DNA of 64,000 nt from 2-02-FULL-62-17 sp046153355 (GTDB taxonomy: Bacteria > Pseudomonadota > Gammaproteobacteria > Burkholderiales > SG8-39). Of this stretch, positions 62,410 to 64,000 are shown piece by piece. The stretch is from the NCBI GenBank assembly GCA_046153355.1, contig JBJXEY010000388.1, forward strand, positions 11,086 to 75,085. Direction: 5' to 3'. Each line of letters begins with the position of its first letter. The stretch's first letter is position 1. Below the pieces are notes generated by a model. The model saw nothing but the letters and a program-made list of their open reading frames with translations, made no database searches and was not told the DNA's origin. Position numbers and translations under genes: made by a program.

Positions 62410-63423
62410 TCAGGTGTCTTCCTTCACCCCGGTTCGACGGATCAATTCGCCCCATTTCAGCGTTTCGGCGCGTATGTAGGCGGCGAATTGTTCAGGAGTC
62501 ATTGGACGCAGCTCGAATCCCATTTTCATCAGCCGTTCGCGATTTTCCGCACGCGCCATACCGCGCGTGGCGGAATCGTTCATTCGACGGATGATCTCTC
62601 CGGGAACGCCGGCACGCGTGCCCACGCCAATCCATGGGGTGACTTCAAACCCTGGAATACCTTGCTCGACGATGGTCGGAATATGCGGCGCCATGGCGAT
62701 GCGTTTTAATTCGCCCACGGCGATAGCGCGCAATTGTTTCTTTTCGAGATACTGCAGCGTCGCCCCGGAACTATTGAATGCAATGTCGATACGCCCGGCA
62801 ATGTGATCGATGGCCGCGTTCGCACCGGAATTCTTGTAAGGAATATGCGTGGCCTCCATACCCGTGGTGGTAAGAAACAGTTCCATCGCCAGGTGCCCGG
62901 TAGAGGCGATCCCCTGCGAGGCATAGGTCACCTTGTTGCCTCGCGATTTCATCCATGCCAAAAGCTCTTGCACATTGTTGGCGGGAATGGAGGGATGCAA
63001 CACCAACATCAATGGCAGCGACCCCAACATGGCCACCGGCGCGATGTCGCTTGCCGCATTAAAGGGCACGGCGCTCATGAAACTTTGATTGATGGCAAAC
63101 GGTCCCGGCGCGGACACAAAAAAAACATGGCCATCCGCCGGCTCGCGTAGCGCAGCCTGGGTGCCGATATTGCCATTGGCGCCAGGTCGGTTTTCAACCA
63201 CGAAGGGCTGCCCGAACGATTTCGCCGCTTCCTCGGCCACCAAACGGGTCATCAAGTCGATACCGCCGCCAGGGGGTGAGGTGGCGATCACTTTCACCGC
63301 TCGCGCGGGCCAGGATGGGGCTTGTGCTTGCGCGGCGAGCGCGGCCCCCAGGCAAAACGCGCCACAAATTGCAAGCGGAAAGAAACGAAACTTTTTCCAG
63401 GCTGAATCATTGGTGGTCGGCAT
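62410..63423 (-). CDS. TctC/Bug-type solute receptor
   Basis: Receptor of 337 aa. The leader (FRFFPLAICGAFCLGAALAA) ends near QAQA. SWPARAVKVIATSPPGGGIDLMTRLVAEEAA, VVENRPGANGNIG and EPADGHVFFVSAP follow. The cleft loop is HIPYKNSGANAAID (KN for KG). The tail ends RRTGVKEDT. No clear ribosome site precedes the ATG at 63423. A 198-bp gap without a visible gene separates its stop from the convergent receptor. The ferredoxin gene lies 133 bp upstream on the same strand. Confidence 0.91.
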   Translation of the reverse strand: MPTTNDSAWKKFRFFPLAICGAFCLGAALAAQAQAPSWPARAVKVIATSPPGGGIDLMTRLVAEEAAKSFGQPFVVENRPGANGNIGTQAALREPADGHVFFVSAPGPFAINQSFMSAVPFNAASDIAPVAMLGSLPLMLVLHPSIPANNVQELLAWMKSRGNKVTYASQGIASTGHLAMELFLTTTGMEATHIPYKNSGANAAIDHIAGRIDIAFNSSGATLQYLEKKQLRAIAVGELKRIAMAPHIPTIVEQGIPGFEVTPWIGVGTRAGVPGEIIRRMNDSATRGMARAENRERLMKMGFELRPMTPEQFAAYIRAETLKWGELIRRTGVKEDT

Positions 63424-63556
63424 TGGGAGTTGGCTGAATCCATTTACCTGATGGCGGATTATGCAGCGTCTAGCGCATCCGCACGGGGCAGTTGTAATGG
63501 CGCACCCGCAGAATCATTGTCACGCAATCTGCTTCATTAAAGAGGGCTCGCCTCAA

Positions 63557-63817
63557 CTAACCCCAACTCAGCGGATGGCGCAGCACTTTGTCCGCCGAGA
63601 TATGAATCGCATCCTCCGGGCAATCTACCTCGCATAATTTGCACAGCATGCAGTCTTCCCAGAAGCTTGCCTCGAGCCAGCGCGTGCTCGGGCTGATGCG
63701 CAGAACATCTACCGGGCAGGAGCGAATGCAGATGGCGCAGTTGGTGCACTTTTTGTAATCGATGTGCACGTTGGTGCCGGTGGGTTCGATGGCGTCAAGC
63801 GGCGGTGGATTTTTCAT
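63557..63817 (-). CDS. Two-cluster 4Fe-4S ferredoxin subunit
   Basis: Protein of 86 aa. CTNCAICIRSCP (residues 24-35) and CMLCKLCEVDCP near 57-68 are two canonical [4Fe-4S] binding motifs, so it carries electrons in the cytoplasm. The two motifs are about 20 residues apart, with TRWLEASFWED between. Its ATG overlaps the stop of the gene upstream (ATGA at 63814-63817). That indicates it is a subunit of whatever that gene encodes, such as a flavoprotein dehydrogenase or reductase. Confidence 0.88.
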   Translation of the reverse strand: MKNPPPLDAIEPTGTNVHIDYKKCTNCAICIRSCPVDVLRISPSTRWLEASFWEDCMLCKLCEVDCPEDAIHISADKVLRHPLSWG

Positions 63818-64000
63818 GAGCGGGATCCATTCGCGACTGTAGCGGCAGGGGTGGTGGTAGTGGCGGTTTGCGATCCGGACTTATCGACCGCTTTCACGCC
63901 AGAGGCACCCTGTTCCTGCATATAGACATCCTCTCCCGGCAGCCGCCACTCGTAGCGTTCTTCATACGAGAGCGAGGCGCTCGGCCGCCAGGGTTCGGGC
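63814..64000 (-). CDS. C-terminal end of an unidentified protein, coupled to the ferredoxin
   Basis: A frame open to the right edge gives the last 61 residues. It contains LSYEERYEWRLPGED and a Thr-rich tail (SQTATTTTPAATVANG), and ends in a TGA that overlaps the ferredoxin ATG. No motif is visible in this piece. A large flavoprotein subunit is a fair guess from the ferredoxin partner, but nothing here shows it. Confidence 0.65.
   Translation of the reverse strand, partial: PEPWRPSASLSYEERYEWRLPGEDVYMQEQGASGVKAVDKSGSQTATTTTPAATVANGSRS

Overview
The window is a dense, moderately GC-rich chromosomal stretch of a betaproteobacterium, most likely Burkholderiales. This is inferred mainly from an extreme expansion of TctC/Bug-type receptors, the periplasmic substrate-binding proteins of tripartite tricarboxylate transporters (TTT). 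I count 19 complete receptor genes, one cut by the left edge and one decayed remnant. No TctA/TctB membrane subunits and no LysR- or GntR-type regulators are visible, so the receptors must share membrane subunits encoded elsewhere or act as sensors. No tRNA, rRNA, CRISPR array or intact insertion sequence was seen.

Layout. 0-1.5 kb: two tandem receptor genes. 1.7-3.4 kb: a two-gene type II restriction-modification system whose nuclease resembles SmaI. 3.6-6.6 kb: an aromatic FAD hydroxylase and a membrane GGDEF protein with a degenerate active site. 6.6-9 kb: a receptor remnant and two receptor paralogues. 9.3-15.9 kb (+ strand): amidase, two receptors, an arylsulfotransferase-like protein and an MhpA-like hydroxylase. 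16-27.2 kb (- strand): leuC- and leuD-like isomerase genes, receptor, FAH-family hydrolase, MhpB-like extradiol dioxygenase, three receptors, a formylglycine-type sulfatase and a second arylsulfotransferase-like protein. The two gene sets converge near 15.9 kb. Together they could import, desulfate, hydroxylate and ring-cleave aryl sulfates, but this is inference.

27.3-30 kb holds two toxin-antitoxin modules back to back (Xre-RES and HipBA), each with a palindromic operator over its promoter. 30.2-35.4 kb holds a TIGR03032-type protein split from a TPR N-terminus by a one-base frameshift, a TPR/GT41 glycosyltransferase, a small antitoxin-like protein and APS kinase (cysC).

35.5-52.7 kb is a second catabolic region. 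On the - strand it runs amidohydrolase, receptor, two cupins, a CDC48/p97-type AAA+ ATPase whose second ring has Gln in place of the Walker B Glu, a 2-oxoglutarate/Fe(II) oxygenase, receptor, a ThDP enzyme, receptor and a UbiD decarboxylase. Divergently on the + strand are a dihydroxyphthalate-decarboxylase-like protein, receptor, a second UbiD and receptor, followed by an HpcH/HpaI aldolase on the - strand.

52.9-64 kb holds two unknown exported proteins, a small membrane protein, two VOC proteins, a SnoaL-like protein, five further receptors, a DUF4143 ATPase with 23-bp tandem repeats over its start, a near-perfect 32-bp palindrome between divergent receptor genes, and a ferredoxin translationally coupled to a gene running off the right edge.

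Functions are assigned from motifs and remembered family features. No database search was possible.
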